Of a stretch of 64,000 bases of DNA, positions 49,909-61,292 are shown piece by piece. The DNA is from Chondrus crispus (lineage: Eukaryota > Rhodophyta > Florideophyceae > Gigartinales > Gigartinaceae): positions 26,816-90,815 of the forward strand of contig NW_005178601.1 in assembly GCF_000350225.1 (NCBI RefSeq), read 5' to 3'. Each line of letters opens with the position of its first letter. Positions within the stretch are counted from its first letter, which is position 1. The notes under the pieces were generated by a model, which saw only the letters and a list, made by a program, of their open reading frames with translations, ran no database searches and was not told where the DNA came from. The position numbers and the translations under genes are program-made.

Positions 49909-52900
49909 ATGGATGACCAAAGCTCTGGATCGGTCAGAATCGAGAAGCTGACCGCATCTAACTTTTACATCTGGAAGCAGAAAATCCAGCTACTGCTTGC
50001 TCTCCGAGATGTCGATCAATACGTTTTTGATGATATCCCTGAGAATGCGACGTCAGATGACCGGAGAAAATGGATCCGTGGTGACGCAAAAGCAAAGGCA
50101 GTCATCGGACTCACGCTGTCTGATGACTACTTGCAACATGTGCGAGGGTGTAGCAGTGCGAAAGAGACATGGGAAGCAATTCTGAATGTGTTTGAGCGTC
50201 ATACTTTGCTCAACAAACTTGCCGCCCGTCGCGACTTTTACACTGTATCCATGCTCCCATCCGAGAAAGTGCTCGTGTTCATCAATCGTGTGAGGCAACT
50301 TGCTGCCAGATTGCAGTCAATGAGTGTTGAGATTGACGATAAAGAAATTGCAATGGCTGTGTTGAATGGCTTGCCTCCACGATTCGATAACTTGATTGTT
50401 GCTCTTGACGCACTTGGCAATGAAGATAAAGTGTTTGGACTCGAGTTTGTGAAGAGTCGTCTGCTGCAAGAAGAACAACGAGAAAGCATGAAGACCGCTT
50501 CTGCTTCATCACCACATGTACCTGCACTTGTCAATCGTATGCCTATTCGACGCGATATGAAATGTACGAATTGCAATAGACATGGGCATACTGCAGCGCG
50601 TTGCTGGGGCAAAGACGTGAATGGGCGCCGACCTGCACCGCCAGATGGGTTTCGGTCACGCAATACTGCCTTGAAGCCAAGTGCATTCGTTTCTCGAGAT
50701 GACAATTCTACTGCTGCCTTTGCGGAGAGTGACTTTACTTGCTTGCTTTCGACTTCCACTCCAGAAAAGAGGGCTGCAAACGCAAGGTCATGGCTTGTCG
50801 ATTCCGGTTGCAGCGCTCACATTACGTTTGATCGCTCTTTGTTCGTTACGTATGAACAGATGCAATCTGGATCAGTCGAGATGGGCACGAAGGCTAGAGC
50901 TAATGTCGCTGGGCGCGGCGAGGTCGAATTCATGTTGAACGTCAACGGTAGTCCCCATCCTTGCAAATTGTCAAACGTTTTGCATGTCCCTGATTTCGGA
51001 TATTCGCTACTGTCTGTTAGCCAAATGGTTTCAAAGGGTTTGCAAGTGTCATTTGAAAATGAGAAATGCCGCGTTACTGCAGGACCAACTGTAGTTGCCA
51101 CAGCGAGTCAAGTTGGGGATTTGTACATACTTGACGTCATGAATGAAACCTTTTCTGCTCACGTAGTTACCCTGGAGACGCTACATGAACGCATGGCCCA
51201 TGTTAATGTACAAGGAATCGCATCAATGATTCACAATAATGTGGTAAGTGGCATCAACGTTCGTCAAAGCGATGTGATCAGTGCAATGAATCCGAAGTCT
51301 GACAATCACTCTCCCATTTGTCCTGCGTGTGTGTTTGGCAAAGCAACGCGATCAGTAATCCCGAAACAGCGATCATCGTCTCGAGCACAGAACTGTCTTG
51401 ACTTGGTACATTCTGACGTTTGCGGTCCGCTCGAAGTACAGTCCATTGGTGGTTCCAGATACTTCATTACATTTGTAGATGATCACTCGAACTGGGTAGT
51501 TGTGTACACGATGAGAAATAAATCTGAGGCGTTTGCAAAATACAAGTTGTATGAAAAGTTGGCTCAAACCCACACTGGTCGCAAAGTAAAGGTGCTTCGC
51601 ACTGATCGAGGGGGAGAGTACTTGTCGACGGAATTCAAGTCGCATTTAGATTTAAACGGTACGCAGCACCAACTCACAACGGCGTACACCCCTGAACAAA
51701 ACGGTGTTGCTGAACGTTTAAATCGAACTTTGATTGATCTTGTCCGCTCAATGCTTTCTCATAAACAGGTCAGTAAGCGATTCTGGGCGGAGGCTCTTGC
51801 CACTTCGGTATATGTACGTAATCGAGTTACTTCACGCGCTTTGCCCGTTAATACAACTCCGCACCACATTTGGATGAATTCCACTCCAAATGTTGGCCAT
51901 TTGCGAGTATTTGGGTCAAAGTGTTGGTATACATTACCAAAATTAGAGCTCCGTAAGCTTGACTTGCGAGCGCGTGAAGCGATGTTTCTTGGGTACTCGC
52001 AATGCAGTAGGGCATACAAACTTTGGGACGGAGAGTTGAATAAAATTGTTGTGTCACGGGATGTCAAGTTTGATGAATCGACATGTGGTATGCATGACAT
52101 TCCTGCACACGAAGGTGATTCAATCAACTCTGATGTTGACGTTGTACTGCTCGATGGCGACAATGGAAATACAGCTGATACCCCAAATACGGATGAGGTC
52201 GGTTCTGAAGAGGATGAAGTTTCGGAGGAGGTTCTTGAAAACGATGGTGCTCATTCTGTAAGTGAGAATGATGAAGATGAAGATGATGTACCAACTGCCG
52301 TCGAAACTCCGAATGTCACTCCTCCAACTCCGACTCCAGCTGTGCGAAGATCGTCTCGAGTCAGCAGACCTCCCGGATCATGGTGGAGGAGCAACTTTGC
52401 AGCTGCTCTTCTTTCACATGCGCATGTCGCTATTGAAGGTCCCAAGACTTTCAACCAGGCAACCAACGGTCCTAGAGCTGCATTTTGGCAGACCGGCATT
52501 GACAAAGAACTTGCCTCGCAGACCAAGAATCGGACTTGGAAACTTGTTCCTCGATCTGAGGCGTCAAACATCTTGACATCTCGATGGGTTTTCAATGTCA
52601 AGCAACTGCCTGATGCAAATGGCAATATAGTTAAAAGTGCAAAAGCCAGACTTGTTGCTCGTGGATTCCAGCAAGTGCAAGGTCTTGACTATACTGAGAC
52701 ATATGCCCCTGTCATAAAGTTTACCACTATTCGTCTACTTCTTGCTTTAGTTGCTCATTACGACCTCGAACTTCATCAGATGGATGTCGTGACTGCGTTT
52801 TTGAACGGCGACTTGGATGAAGACATCTACATGGAGCAACCCGAAGGGTGCATTGACAAAAGCAAAAGTGACCGCGTGTGTAAACTTTTGAAAGCACTTT

Positions 52901-54018
52901 ACGGTCTTAAACAAGCACATCGTCAATGGCATGCCAAAGTGGATGATTTCTTAATTGGTGAATTGGCATTCGAGACTTCGCGTAGTGATCCTTGTCTCTA
53001 CATTAAACGCATCCGTAACACTATCATGCTGATTGCACTTTATGTCGATGACTTGTTACTCGCCGGTAGTGATATCGATGCCATCAAATGGATGAAGGGA
53101 GAGCTTAATAAACGGTTTGAGATGAAAGACCTTGGTGAAGCAAAAGTCTGCATTGGTCTTGAAATTCAAAGGGATCGCAGCGCCAAGACTTTGAGTCTCA
53201 CTCAAACTAAGTATGCATCAAATGTGCTTGACCGTTTTAAAATGTCGACTTGTAACCCTTCTCTGACTCCAATGGAACAAGGTCACACAACCACGATTTC
53301 TACCGAAAACGACTCCGAAACAAACGCACCGTATCGTGAGGCAGTGGGATCCCTGATGTACTTGATGGTTGGCACTCGTCCAGACTTGGCATATGCGATT
53401 GGAAAGCTTTCTCAACATTCTGCCAACCCATGTGAGTCACACTGGGCAAGTGTGAAACGGGTAATGCGATACGTGCAAGGGACTCGAAACTTAGGAATCG
53501 TGTTTGACAATAAATCGAAATCGCCGGAGTTGTTCGGCTTCAGTGATGCTGACTGGGCCGGTTGTTCAGACTCTCGCAAGTCGACCAGCGGATATGTTTT
53601 CAAGTTCTGCGGTGGAGCGATCAGTTGGAGTTCCCGGAAACAGACTGTGGTTGCAACTTCGACGTGTGAAGCTGAGTACATTGCACTATGTGAAGCGTGT
53701 AAGGAGGCGACTTGGTTGCGTCAAGTGGTTGCTGATGTTCTTGGACTTGATTCTGATCCCACGATTGTGATGGGGTGTGACAATGCAGGGACTATTTCGT
53801 ATGCACAGAATGAATCGGTCAACCGTCGTAACAAACATGTTGATGTGAAATACCACTATGTACGAGATGCAATTAAGAGAAACGTCATTTTTTTGTCACA
53901 TTGCCCGACCACTTCCATGCCTGCAGATATCCTGACGAAAGCACTTGGGCGAGTTCTGTTCCAGAAGTTTGTAGAACTTCTAGGGCTTGCAGTAGCTACT
54001 TCTGGTAAAAGCATGTGA
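49909..54018 (+). CDS. gag-pol: Family B copia gag-pol polyprotein (B3), intact
   Basis: It has 1369 residues from ATG 49909 (MDDQSSG). An in-frame ATG also exists 21 bp upstream, but it is not conserved in B2 or B4. Gag, then CCHC from residue 219; protease LVDSGCSAHIT with DSG near 298; integrase zinc motif, HSDVCGPL, RTDRGGEYL, NGVAERLN; an acidic linker rich in Glu/Asp (SEEDEVSEEV, SENDEDEDDV); reverse transcriptase with ALYVDDLLLAG near 1045; RNase H with FSDADWAG, TCEAEYIAL, CDNAGT and RNKHVDVKYH. All catalytic residues I can check are present. The TGA stop is in the hairpin before GAGGGGGAG and the LTR. It is probably competent; family A and B proteins are clearly homologous but well diverged. 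Confidence 0.96.
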   Translation: MDDQSSGSVRIEKLTASNFYIWKQKIQLLLALRDVDQYVFDDIPENATSDDRRKWIRGDAKAKAVIGLTLSDDYLQHVRGCSSAKETWEAILNVFERHTLLNKLAARRDFYTVSMLPSEKVLVFINRVRQLAARLQSMSVEIDDKEIAMAVLNGLPPRFDNLIVALDALGNEDKVFGLEFVKSRLLQEEQRESMKTASASSPHVPALVNRMPIRRDMKCTNCNRHGHTAARCWGKDVNGRRPAPPDGFRSRNTALKPSAFVSRDDNSTAAFAESDFTCLLSTSTPEKRAANARSWLVDSGCSAHITFDRSLFVTYEQMQSGSVEMGTKARANVAGRGEVEFMLNVNGSPHPCKLSNVLHVPDFGYSLLSVSQMVSKGLQVSFENEKCRVTAGPTVVATASQVGDLYILDVMNETFSAHVVTLETLHERMAHVNVQGIASMIHNNVVSGINVRQSDVISAMNPKSDNHSPICPACVFGKATRSVIPKQRSSSRAQNCLDLVHSDVCGPLEVQSIGGSRYFITFVDDHSNWVVVYTMRNKSEAFAKYKLYEKLAQTHTGRKVKVLRTDRGGEYLSTEFKSHLDLNGTQHQLTTAYTPEQNGVAERLNRTLIDLVRSMLSHKQVSKRFWAEALATSVYVRNRVTSRALPVNTTPHHIWMNSTPNVGHLRVFGSKCWYTLPKLELRKLDLRAREAMFLGYSQCSRAYKLWDGELNKIVVSRDVKFDESTCGMHDIPAHEGDSINSDVDVVLLDGDNGNTADTPNTDEVGSEEDEVSEEVLENDGAHSVSENDEDEDDVPTAVETPNVTPPTPTPAVRRSSRVSRPPGSWWRSNFAAALLSHAHVAIEGPKTFNQATNGPRAAFWQTGIDKELASQTKNRTWKLVPRSEASNILTSRWVFNVKQLPDANGNIVKSAKARLVARGFQQVQGLDYTETYAPVIKFTTIRLLLALVAHYDLELHQMDVVTAFLNGDLDEDIYMEQPEGCIDKSKSDRVCKLLKALYGLKQAHRQWHAKVDDFLIGELAFETSRSDPCLYIKRIRNTIMLIALYVDDLLLAGSDIDAIKWMKGELNKRFEMKDLGEAKVCIGLEIQRDRSAKTLSLTQTKYASNVLDRFKMSTCNPSLTPMEQGHTTTISTENDSETNAPYREAVGSLMYLMVGTRPDLAYAIGKLSQHSANPCESHWASVKRVMRYVQGTRNLGIVFDNKSKSPELFGFSDADWAGCSDSRKSTSGYVFKFCGGAISWSSRKQTVVATSTCEAEYIALCEACKEATWLRQVVADVLGLDSDPTIVMGCDNAGTISYAQNESVNRRNKHVDVKYHYVRDAIKRNVIFLSHCPTTSMPADILTKALGRVLFQKFVELLGLAVATSGKSM

Positions 54019-54029
54019 TCGAGGGGGAG

Positions 54030-54968
54030 TGTTGTAATTCTACGACCACATGCTGATATGCATGACACACGACGACAGGTATGACACGTGTAAAAGCACA
54101 AACACTCCGCGTGATGAGCTGAGCAAGTTTGATTTTCAACGTGTACACGTGTGATTTCTGTACACGGTTGCACTCTACAGTACTTCAGGAGCAAGTTTGG
54201 TTTTCAACCTGTACACGTGTGAAATATGTACACAGTTGCGGTGTACTGTACAATCTGAGCATGTTTCATTTTCTTCGCCCGACACGTGTATGACCTGGAC
54301 ACATGTCCTCATTACACTGTCGGACGCGTACAGTACGCCTGCAGTCTTACAGACAAAGTGTAGAACCTTGGTGGCGGGTGCCTGGCACGTGCCAAAGGTT
54401 TACAGCGTCCATGGAGTGCAGCACGGCTACAGCAGGACACAAAGATACCGTTGCGCGAGTTTTGAATTCGTAAGGCAAAATGTGCACTGTTGTAATTGAC
54501 AGTGGACAGGACCTCACGAGAGATTCAGATTCATAAGGCAACGTGTGCGCTGTAAACAGTCCTTGCAGGATTGATTTGAATTCGTAAGGCAACGTGTGAG
54601 CTGTAAACGTGCCTTACGAATTTGTGCCACGCTGGATTTGGAATAGTAAGGGAATTTGTGCTTTGCTGTGCTTTGTTGTACTGCCTTACTAATTTCTCCG
54701 TCATGACAATGCTAATTCGTAAGGCGGTTTTCTGCTCTGTTTGTTGGGCCATCGCCAGTTTGGCTGAGTAGCCAGACGGGCACATGTGTTAGAGCCAATA
54801 CATTTGTAGTATGTGTGTCGTAGTGTTTGGTAGTAGAGTTCTAGAAGATTGCAGAAGTGTATAAGTAGTGCCAGAAGTTGGCGACTCAAAGTAAATCGGT
54901 ACCCAATCCTTCAACTTCACCTCATCAACCGTCCTTCGAATCCCCTTCGCCCCGCTGACCTACCATTA
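54030..54968 (+). repeat. 3' LTR of B3 (939 bp)
   Basis: TGTTGTAATTC after GAGGGGGAG to CTACCATTA before CGAAC. Confidence 0.94.
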
Positions 54969-55661
54969 CGAACTACATACAATACGAGCCATTAGGGCTG
55001 GTCACGTGACTCTCGTTCTTGCACTGGTTGATAATCAAGTGACTCTCCCTGTTGCACTCTCGGTTGATAATCAAGTGACTCTCCTACTTCCACTCTCGGT
55101 TGATAATCACATGACTCTCCTTCTTGCACTCTCAGTTGATAATCAAGTGACTCTCCTACTTCCACTCCGTTGATAATCAAATGACTCTCCTTCTTGCACT
55201 CTCGGTTGATAATCAAGTGACTCTCCTACTTCCACTCTCCGTTGATAATCAAATGACTCTCCTTCTTGCACTCTCTCTTGCTAATAATTTGGGACCGTTT
55301 GAGAGTCAATAATATCTGAATGTACTGTACTGTAGATTACAGATTTTACACTACGATTAATAACCACTGTGGCACATACGTCATACGTGTCACACACGTG
55401 TCAAATCGAGAAAAATGAAACATGTTCAGAATGTACTGTAGAGTGCCACGAGGTACATAACTTACACGTGTCAACACCAAAATTGAAACATGCTCGGAAA
55501 TGATAGGAAAGTGCAACTGTGTACAAATATGACACGTGTCCACCTTGAAGACCAAACATCCTGAGAATGCTCTTGCAAGCATTTTAGGTTTCGTCGACGT
55601 ACACGTGTAATATCTGTTAGGCTTGGAGCTTAGCATGTGGTCGAAGATTTCCAACAGTTGT

Positions 55662-57022
55662 GTCACGGGATGTGAAGTTTGATGAATTGACATGTGGTAT
55701 GCATGACATTCCTGCACACGAAAGTGATTCAATCAACTCTGATGTTGACGTTGTACTGCTCGATGGCGACAATGGGAATGCAGCTGATACCCCAAATACG
55801 GATGAGGTCGGTTCTGAAGAGGATGAAGTTTCGGAGGAGGTTCTTGAAAACGATGGCTCTCATTCTGTAAGTGAGAATGATGAAGATGAAGATGATGTAC
55901 CAACTGCCGTCGAAACTCCGAATGTCACTCCTCCAACTCCTACTCCCGCTGTGCGAAGATCGTCTCGAGTCAGCAGACCTCCCGGATCATGGTGGAGGAG
56001 CAACTTTGCAGCTGCTCTTCTTTCACATGCGCATGTCGCTATTGAAGGTCCCAACACTTTCAAACAGGCAACCAACGGGCCTAGAGCTGCCTTTTGGCAG
56101 ACCGGCATTGACAAAGAACTTGCCTCGCAGACCAAGAATCGGACTTGGAAACTTGTTCCTCGATCTGAGGCGTCAAACATCTTGACATCTCGATGGGTTT
56201 TCAATGTCAAGCAACTGCCTGATGCAAATGGCAATATAGTTGAAAGTGCAAAAGTCAGACTTGTTGCTCGTGGATTCCAGCAAGTGCAAGGTCTTGACTA
56301 TACTGAGACATATGCCCCTGTCATAAAGTTTACGACTATTCGTCTACTTCTTGCCTTAGTTGCTCATTACGACCTCGAACTTCATCAGATGGATGTCGTG
56401 ACTGCGTTTTTGAACGGCGACTTGGATGAAGACATCTACATGGAGCAACCCGAAGGGTGCATTGACAAAAGCAAAAGTGACCAGGTGTGCAAACTTTTGA
56501 AAGCACTTTACGGTCTTAAACAAGCACATCGTCAATGGCATGCCAAAGTGGATGATTTCTTAATTGGTGAATTGGCATTCGAGACTTCACGTAGTGATCC
56601 TTGTCTCTACATTAAACGCATCCGTAACACTATCATGCTGATTGCACTTTATGTCGATGACTTGTTACTCGCCGGTAGTGATATCGATGCCATCAAATGG
56701 ATGAAAGGGGAGCTTAATAAACGGTTTGACATGAAAGACCTTGGTGAAGCAAAAGTCTGCATTGGTCTTGAAATTCAAAGAGATCGCACCGCCAAGACGT
56801 TGAGTCTCACTCAAACTAAGTATGCATCAAAAGTGCTTGAGCGTTCTGGAATGTCAACGTGTAACCCCTCTCTGACTCCAATGGAACAAGGTCACACAAC
56901 CACGATTTCAACCGAAAACGACTCCGAAACAAATGGGCCGTATCGTGAGGCAGTGGGATCCCTGATGTACTTGATGGTTGGCACTCGTCCAGACTTGGCA
57001 TATGCGATTGGAAAGCTTTCTC
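55662..57022 (+). pseudogene. gag-pol: B1 gag-pol, continued after B2
   Basis: Resumes at GTGTCACGGGATG and runs open through the acidic linker, reverse transcriptase (ALYVDDLLLAG) and the start of RNase H, up to GGAAAGCTTTCTC where B4 begins. With 39437-41603 this gives about 1180 codons of B1; the last part is off the window. Confidence 0.9.
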
Positions 57023-57761
57023 TGTTGGAAATCTTTGACCACATGCTAAGCTCCAAGCCTGACAGATATTACACGTGTACGTCGACGAAACCTAAAATGC
57101 TTGCAAGAGCATTCTCAGGATGTTTGGTCTTCAAGGTGGACACGTGTCATACTTGTACACGGTTGCACTTTCCTATCATTTCCGAGCATGTTTCAATTTT
57201 GGTGTTGACACGTGTAAGTTATGTACCTCGTGGCACTCTACAGTACATTCTGAACATGTTTCATTTTTCTCGATTTGACACGTGTGTGACACGTATGACG
57301 TATGTGCCACAGTGGTTATTAATCGTAGTGTAAAATCTGTAATCTACAGTACAGTACATTCAGATATTATTGACTCTCAAACGGTCCCAAATTATTAGCA
57401 AGAGAGAGTGCAAGAAGGAGAGTCATTTGATTATCAACGGAGAGTGGAAGTAGGAGAGTCACTTGATTATCAACCGAGAGTGCAAGAAGGAGAGTCATTT
57501 GATTATCAACGGAGAGTGGAAGTAGGAGAGTCACTTGATTATCAACCGAGAGTGCAACAGGGAGAGTCACTTGATTATCAACCAGTGCAGTAAGGAGAGT
57601 CACGTGACCAGCCCTAATGGCTCGCATTGTATGTAGTTCGAAGAGTATAAGTAGCGCCAATAGTTGGCGACCAAGAGTAAAATGGCATCAACTTCTTTTC
57701 CCGTCAACCACCAGCAACCTTCAACTATCCTTCTTCCCTCTGCCCCGCTGACCTTTCTATA
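57023..57761 (+). repeat. 5' LTR of B4 (739 bp)
   Basis: TGTTGGAAATC to TTTCTATA. The 36-bp repeats (reverse unit) cover about 57410-57596. A TATA box, TATAAGTA, lies at 57646-57653. Confidence 0.92.
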
Positions 57762-58874
57762 GGTTATGGGCCCAGTTCAACGCTGATCGTCGTCTTCGTT
57801 TTGGTTCAAGTTCGAGTTTCGCCGTCGTTCAAGTATCAGTTTGTTCAGCTCGTCAAGCAGAAGAAGAAGGTATCAGTTTCAGTCTCCGCTTTCGAGTTTG
57901 GTTTTTCAGTTTTTTCAGTTTTCGCCGTCGTTTTGAGCACCGTTTCAGCCGATTTTTCAGTTTGGTGGTCCGTCAGTTCCCAGTTTTTGGAAATCAACTT
58001 TGTGGTCTTGCAGCTTTGTCGTGGCAGTCGTTGTGTGAGCTGTGGGTGAGCCTTCCGCTTGTCGGGAGGAAGAAAGTCCCTAGTGGCCAACGCACTGCCA
58101 AATCCTCAGTGGTCCGTCAGTTCTCAGTTTTTTGCTTTGTCGTGGCAGTCGTTGTGTGAGCTGTGGGTGAGCCTTCCGCTAGTCGGGAGGAAGAAAGTCC
58201 CTAGTGGCCAACGCACTGCCAAATCCTCAGTGGAACATACCCTCGCTCTTGGTGAAAGGCTGGTGCCATTGGAAATCTGACTTGAGCGAGGGTCCGACCA
58301 AGAATCGTCGAGAGACGAATTACTGATCCTCGGGGAGGATCACAGTGTACTGGTCTAGTCGATCCGCACTCTGCCTTCGGGAGGTGCGTCGGCGGTGTGG
58401 GTAACGCTCTCGGTATTAGCCCTATAGGTACGACTTCGGTCCCCTGGGTGAAGAGAATACGTGCCTAAACACTGAACGTCTCACTATACGTGTATAAGGT
58501 CGCGTACCTTGACTAAGTTCGCACGGAAGAGGGTGACCCAAGGAGTGATTGTGAACAAATCACACGAGTACGACGAAGGCAGTTTCATTCTTGTGTTGTG
58601 GGAGACCCTCTGAGGCAGTACCGTATCAAGTTTGGACAAGCCGATTTCGGTTGCAGGGACCGTTCGCGGTAGTAACCAAAAGTCCTGGTTCGTCTACAGG
58701 CAAAGTTGTTGTGCTTACTCGTGGCACGTTTGATTTAGTTCACAGTCGAAAGACCCGCACTGGCCGACATATAGGGGTAGCGCCCTAAGGCATTTTTAAG
58801 AAGAATACGCTTGTTCCACTCCGCCGGGAACAAGCACCAAGAACGTTTCCGAGTAATCGCTACAAACTTCCTAT
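57762..58874 (+). other. Leader of B4 with tandem duplication and peptide relic
   Basis: Primer site, then the repeat run, a unit of period 121 bp at 58021 and 58142, hairpins at about 58250-58350 and the peptide relic (58591-58788). No intact gene. Confidence 0.6.
58591..58788 (+). pseudogene. Peptide relic resembling a Ty3/gypsy integrase C terminus
   Basis: In B4 the frame reads QVWTSRFRLQGPFAVVTKSP, then GKVVVLTRGTFDLVHSRKTR. Just upstream in another frame is HEYDEGSFILVLWET. This matches the layout of the GPY/F module: a GxFxLV strand, W..GPFxV, then a VHxxR-type end. B1 and B3 carry the same DNA but with the middle out of frame, so it is not under strict coding constraint. Assignment is by pattern only. 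Confidence 0.3.
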
Positions 58875-58970
58875 ACGGGTGGGCTTGCCATTGTGTTGAC
58901 TATCGGTTAACGGCTTGGGATCCCGGGACGGAAAACCTTGTATACTCGAAGGGTACATCCATTCGGCGAA

Positions 58971-59651
58971 ATGGATGACCAAAGCTCTGGATCGGTCAGA
59001 ATCGAGAAGCTGACTGCATCTAACTTTTACATCTGGAAGCAGAAAATCGAGCTACTGCTTGCTCTCCGAGATGTCGATCAATACGTTTTTGATGATATAT
59101 CGGTAAATGCGACCTCAGATGATCGCAGGAAGTGGATTCGTGGTGATGCGAAAGCAAAGGCAGTCATCGGACTCACGCTTTCTGATGACTACTTGCAACA
59201 TGTGCCAGGGTGTAGCAGGGCGAAAGAGACATGGGAGGCGATTCTGAATGTGTTTGAGCGTCACACTTTGCTCAACAAACTTTCCGCCCGTCGCGACTTT
59301 TACACTGTTTCCATGCTCCCATCCGAGAAAGTGCTCGTGTTCATCAATCGTGTGAAGCAACTTGCTGCCAGATTGCAGTCAATGAGTGCTGAGATTGACG
59401 ATAAAGAAGTTGCAATGGCTGTGTTGAATGGCTTGCCTCCACGATTCGATAACTTGATTGTTGCTCTTGACGCACTTGGCAATGAGGATAAAGTGTTTGG
59501 ACTCGATTTTGTGAAGAGTCGTCTGCTGCAAGAGGAACAACGAGAGAGCATGAAGACCGCTTCTACTACTTCACCCCACGCACCTGCACTTGTCAATCGC
59601 ATGCCTATTCGACGTGATATGAGATGTACAAACTGTAATCGACATGGACAC
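58971..59651 (+). pseudogene. gag of B4, truncated by A5
   Basis: From ATG 58971 (MDDQSSG) open to the CCHC start (CTNCNRHGH), where A5 interrupts after GACAC. About 227 codons. Confidence 0.92.
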
Positions 59652-60915
59652 TATTGAAAATGTGCGACCACATGCTGTTATCTGAAAAGGTCAAAATCGA
59701 GTGACACGTGTACATGACTGCACGGTCCGGGCGCTCTTACCCATATCACGACATGACACGTGTAAAATCCCAGATTTTGGGGTTCCCGGGACGAAAGTGG
59801 CCTCTCGGAGGGTCATGCAAATTTGCATAGTTTTGCCAAGTGGAACCTTGGCCCGTAGCACTATAGACTACACAGGAAATACTGCAATTCTATTGGCCCT
59901 CAGGTCTAATGCTGCAAATCTATTGGTCGAGCGTTGTCCACGTGTGCGTCATTGGCCTTGTGATGTACTTTAAATGGCCTGTATATGCCATAATTACGTT
60001 GTTTTGGGGGTTTCAAGTGGTTTGCCATGGTTGTAATGGGTAATTGCATGGGGCCCCCGGGCGGGACACATGTATGCCGTGTACACATGTACACGTCGCC
60101 AGGTGGATTCGTGTACGTACACATGTACACGCATCCAGGTGTATGCACATGAGGGTTTACAGTTTTACAGTGTCAGACTGTTTGCGATCCTGCGCGTGTC
60201 CGAGTACAGTACATGTGAATCAAAAGTACAACAAGTACTTCTCGCGAGAGGAATACAGTTGTGCGATTATTCTGTGTACGCGTCACGCTGTATGCGAGTC
60301 TTGCGTGAGCACGCGCCGTTGCACTGTGCTCTCGTCATGGTGCGCCGTTGGATGCAAGTTCATGACAGTACTCGTGTGATTTACATGTATTCTCATGTGA
60401 GTTGTGTAGAAAGTCTGGATGCACATTGTTATAACTTGCCATAATTATCTGACAGTGCTTGGCGAAATTAGTAAGGTGAGAAACAAGGATACGTATGGCG
60501 ATTGTGATATGAAAGACGTTTGCGTTGTTGGAAATAGACAAGGGCCAAGTTGTTCGTTGCACAACAATGAAGTCTGGCATGACTGGATGCAGATCAGTAA
60601 GGTGTGAAACAGTTGCATGCATAGGGCCATGGTTTACAGTCATTTGGAATGTGTAGAAATAGTTGTGAGCTAATAGTTACGAATCGATTCGTAAGGTGGA
60701 AATCGAACAGTATGGTCGGGCCACAAGAGGACCGCGCTTGGTCGCGCATAGTAGAGTATGGTTTACTGGGAGTCGGAGTAGAGCGATAGTGTAGCACTCG
60801 AAGTGTATAAGTATCGCAGGAAAACGGCTTCAAAGTAAACCTCGGTACCAACTCCTTCACTCACACACATCAACCTGCCTTCCTTCTTTCCCTTGCCCCT
60901 CTGAACCTACCATTA
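59652..60915 (+). repeat. 5' LTR of A5 (1264 bp)
   Basis: TATTGAAAATG to CTACCATTA; very close to the A1 3' LTR, with which it shares length and private variants such as GTTTTGGGGG. Confidence 0.93.
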
Positions 60916-61292
60916 GGTTATGGGCCCAGACCCTCGCTGTCGTTTCACTGTCTGAGTCTGTCGTTCTCGTTCTGTTGTTTCTGCCGTCGTTGTCGCTGTC
61001 GTTTTCGCTGCCGTTTCTCGTCGTTCTTTCCGCTGGTCTTCTCGCTGTCGTTGTCGCTCTCGTTCTTGCCGTCGTTCTTGGTTTTGGTTTTCGCTGCTGC
61101 TGTCGTTCTTGCTCTCTTGTGTGAATTGGTTTTGGTCATCGCCCCCGCTGTCTTCGTTGTTTTCGTTCTTGGTTTGGCTTTTGTTCTTGCTGTGGTTCTT
61201 GCTGCTGTCTCTGTCTTTGGTCTTCGTCTTTGTTTCAGCTCCCGCTACCGCCGTCGTCGTCAATCTCGCATTTGGTTTTTCTTCGTTCTCTC

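Larger units (their letters stand above)
47823..54968 (+). mobile_element. Complete family B element B3, youngest, inside the B2 LTR
   Basis: Two 939-bp LTRs (47823-48761, 54030-54968), a primer site, leader and open gag-pol; target duplication CGAAC. I saw differences at only about two places between its LTRs (ACAGTGGTAA versus ACAATGCTAA, and TGTTCTG versus TGCTCTG). It is the innermost and apparently youngest copy and the best candidate for an active element. Confidence 0.95.
41604..55656 (-). mobile_element. Family B element B2, inverted, inserted in B1
   Basis: The 3' LTR is 41604-42378, gag-pol 42390-46487, leader to 47681, primer site 47682-47696 and 5' LTR 47697-47822 plus 54969-55656. 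The 5' LTR is split by B3. Target duplication GTTGT flanks it. About 6.9 kb without B3. Confidence 0.94.
47697..55656 (-). repeat. 5' LTR of B2, split by B3
   Basis: Two parts: 47697-47822 and 54969-55656 (CGAAC duplicated at 47818-47822 and 54969-54973). It carries seven 36-bp units (55027-55273) against six in the 3' LTR of the same element. Confidence 0.92.
37374..57022 (+). mobile_element. Family B element B1, outer host of the nest
   Basis: The 5' LTR is 37374-38312, primer site 38313-38327, leader to 39436, and gag-pol 39437-41603 continues at 55662-57022. B2 (with B3 inside) occupies 41604-55656, with GTTGT duplicated at 41599-41603 and 55657-55661. B4 begins at 57023 within B1 RNase H; the rest of B1 is off the window. 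Confidence 0.92.
57023..59651 (+). mobile_element. Family B element B4, 5' part, inserted in B1
   Basis: 5' LTR 57023-57761, primer site 57762-57776, leader with the 121-bp duplication, gag-pol start at 58971. Interrupted by A5 at 59652. Five 36-bp units lie in its LTR. Confidence 0.92.
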
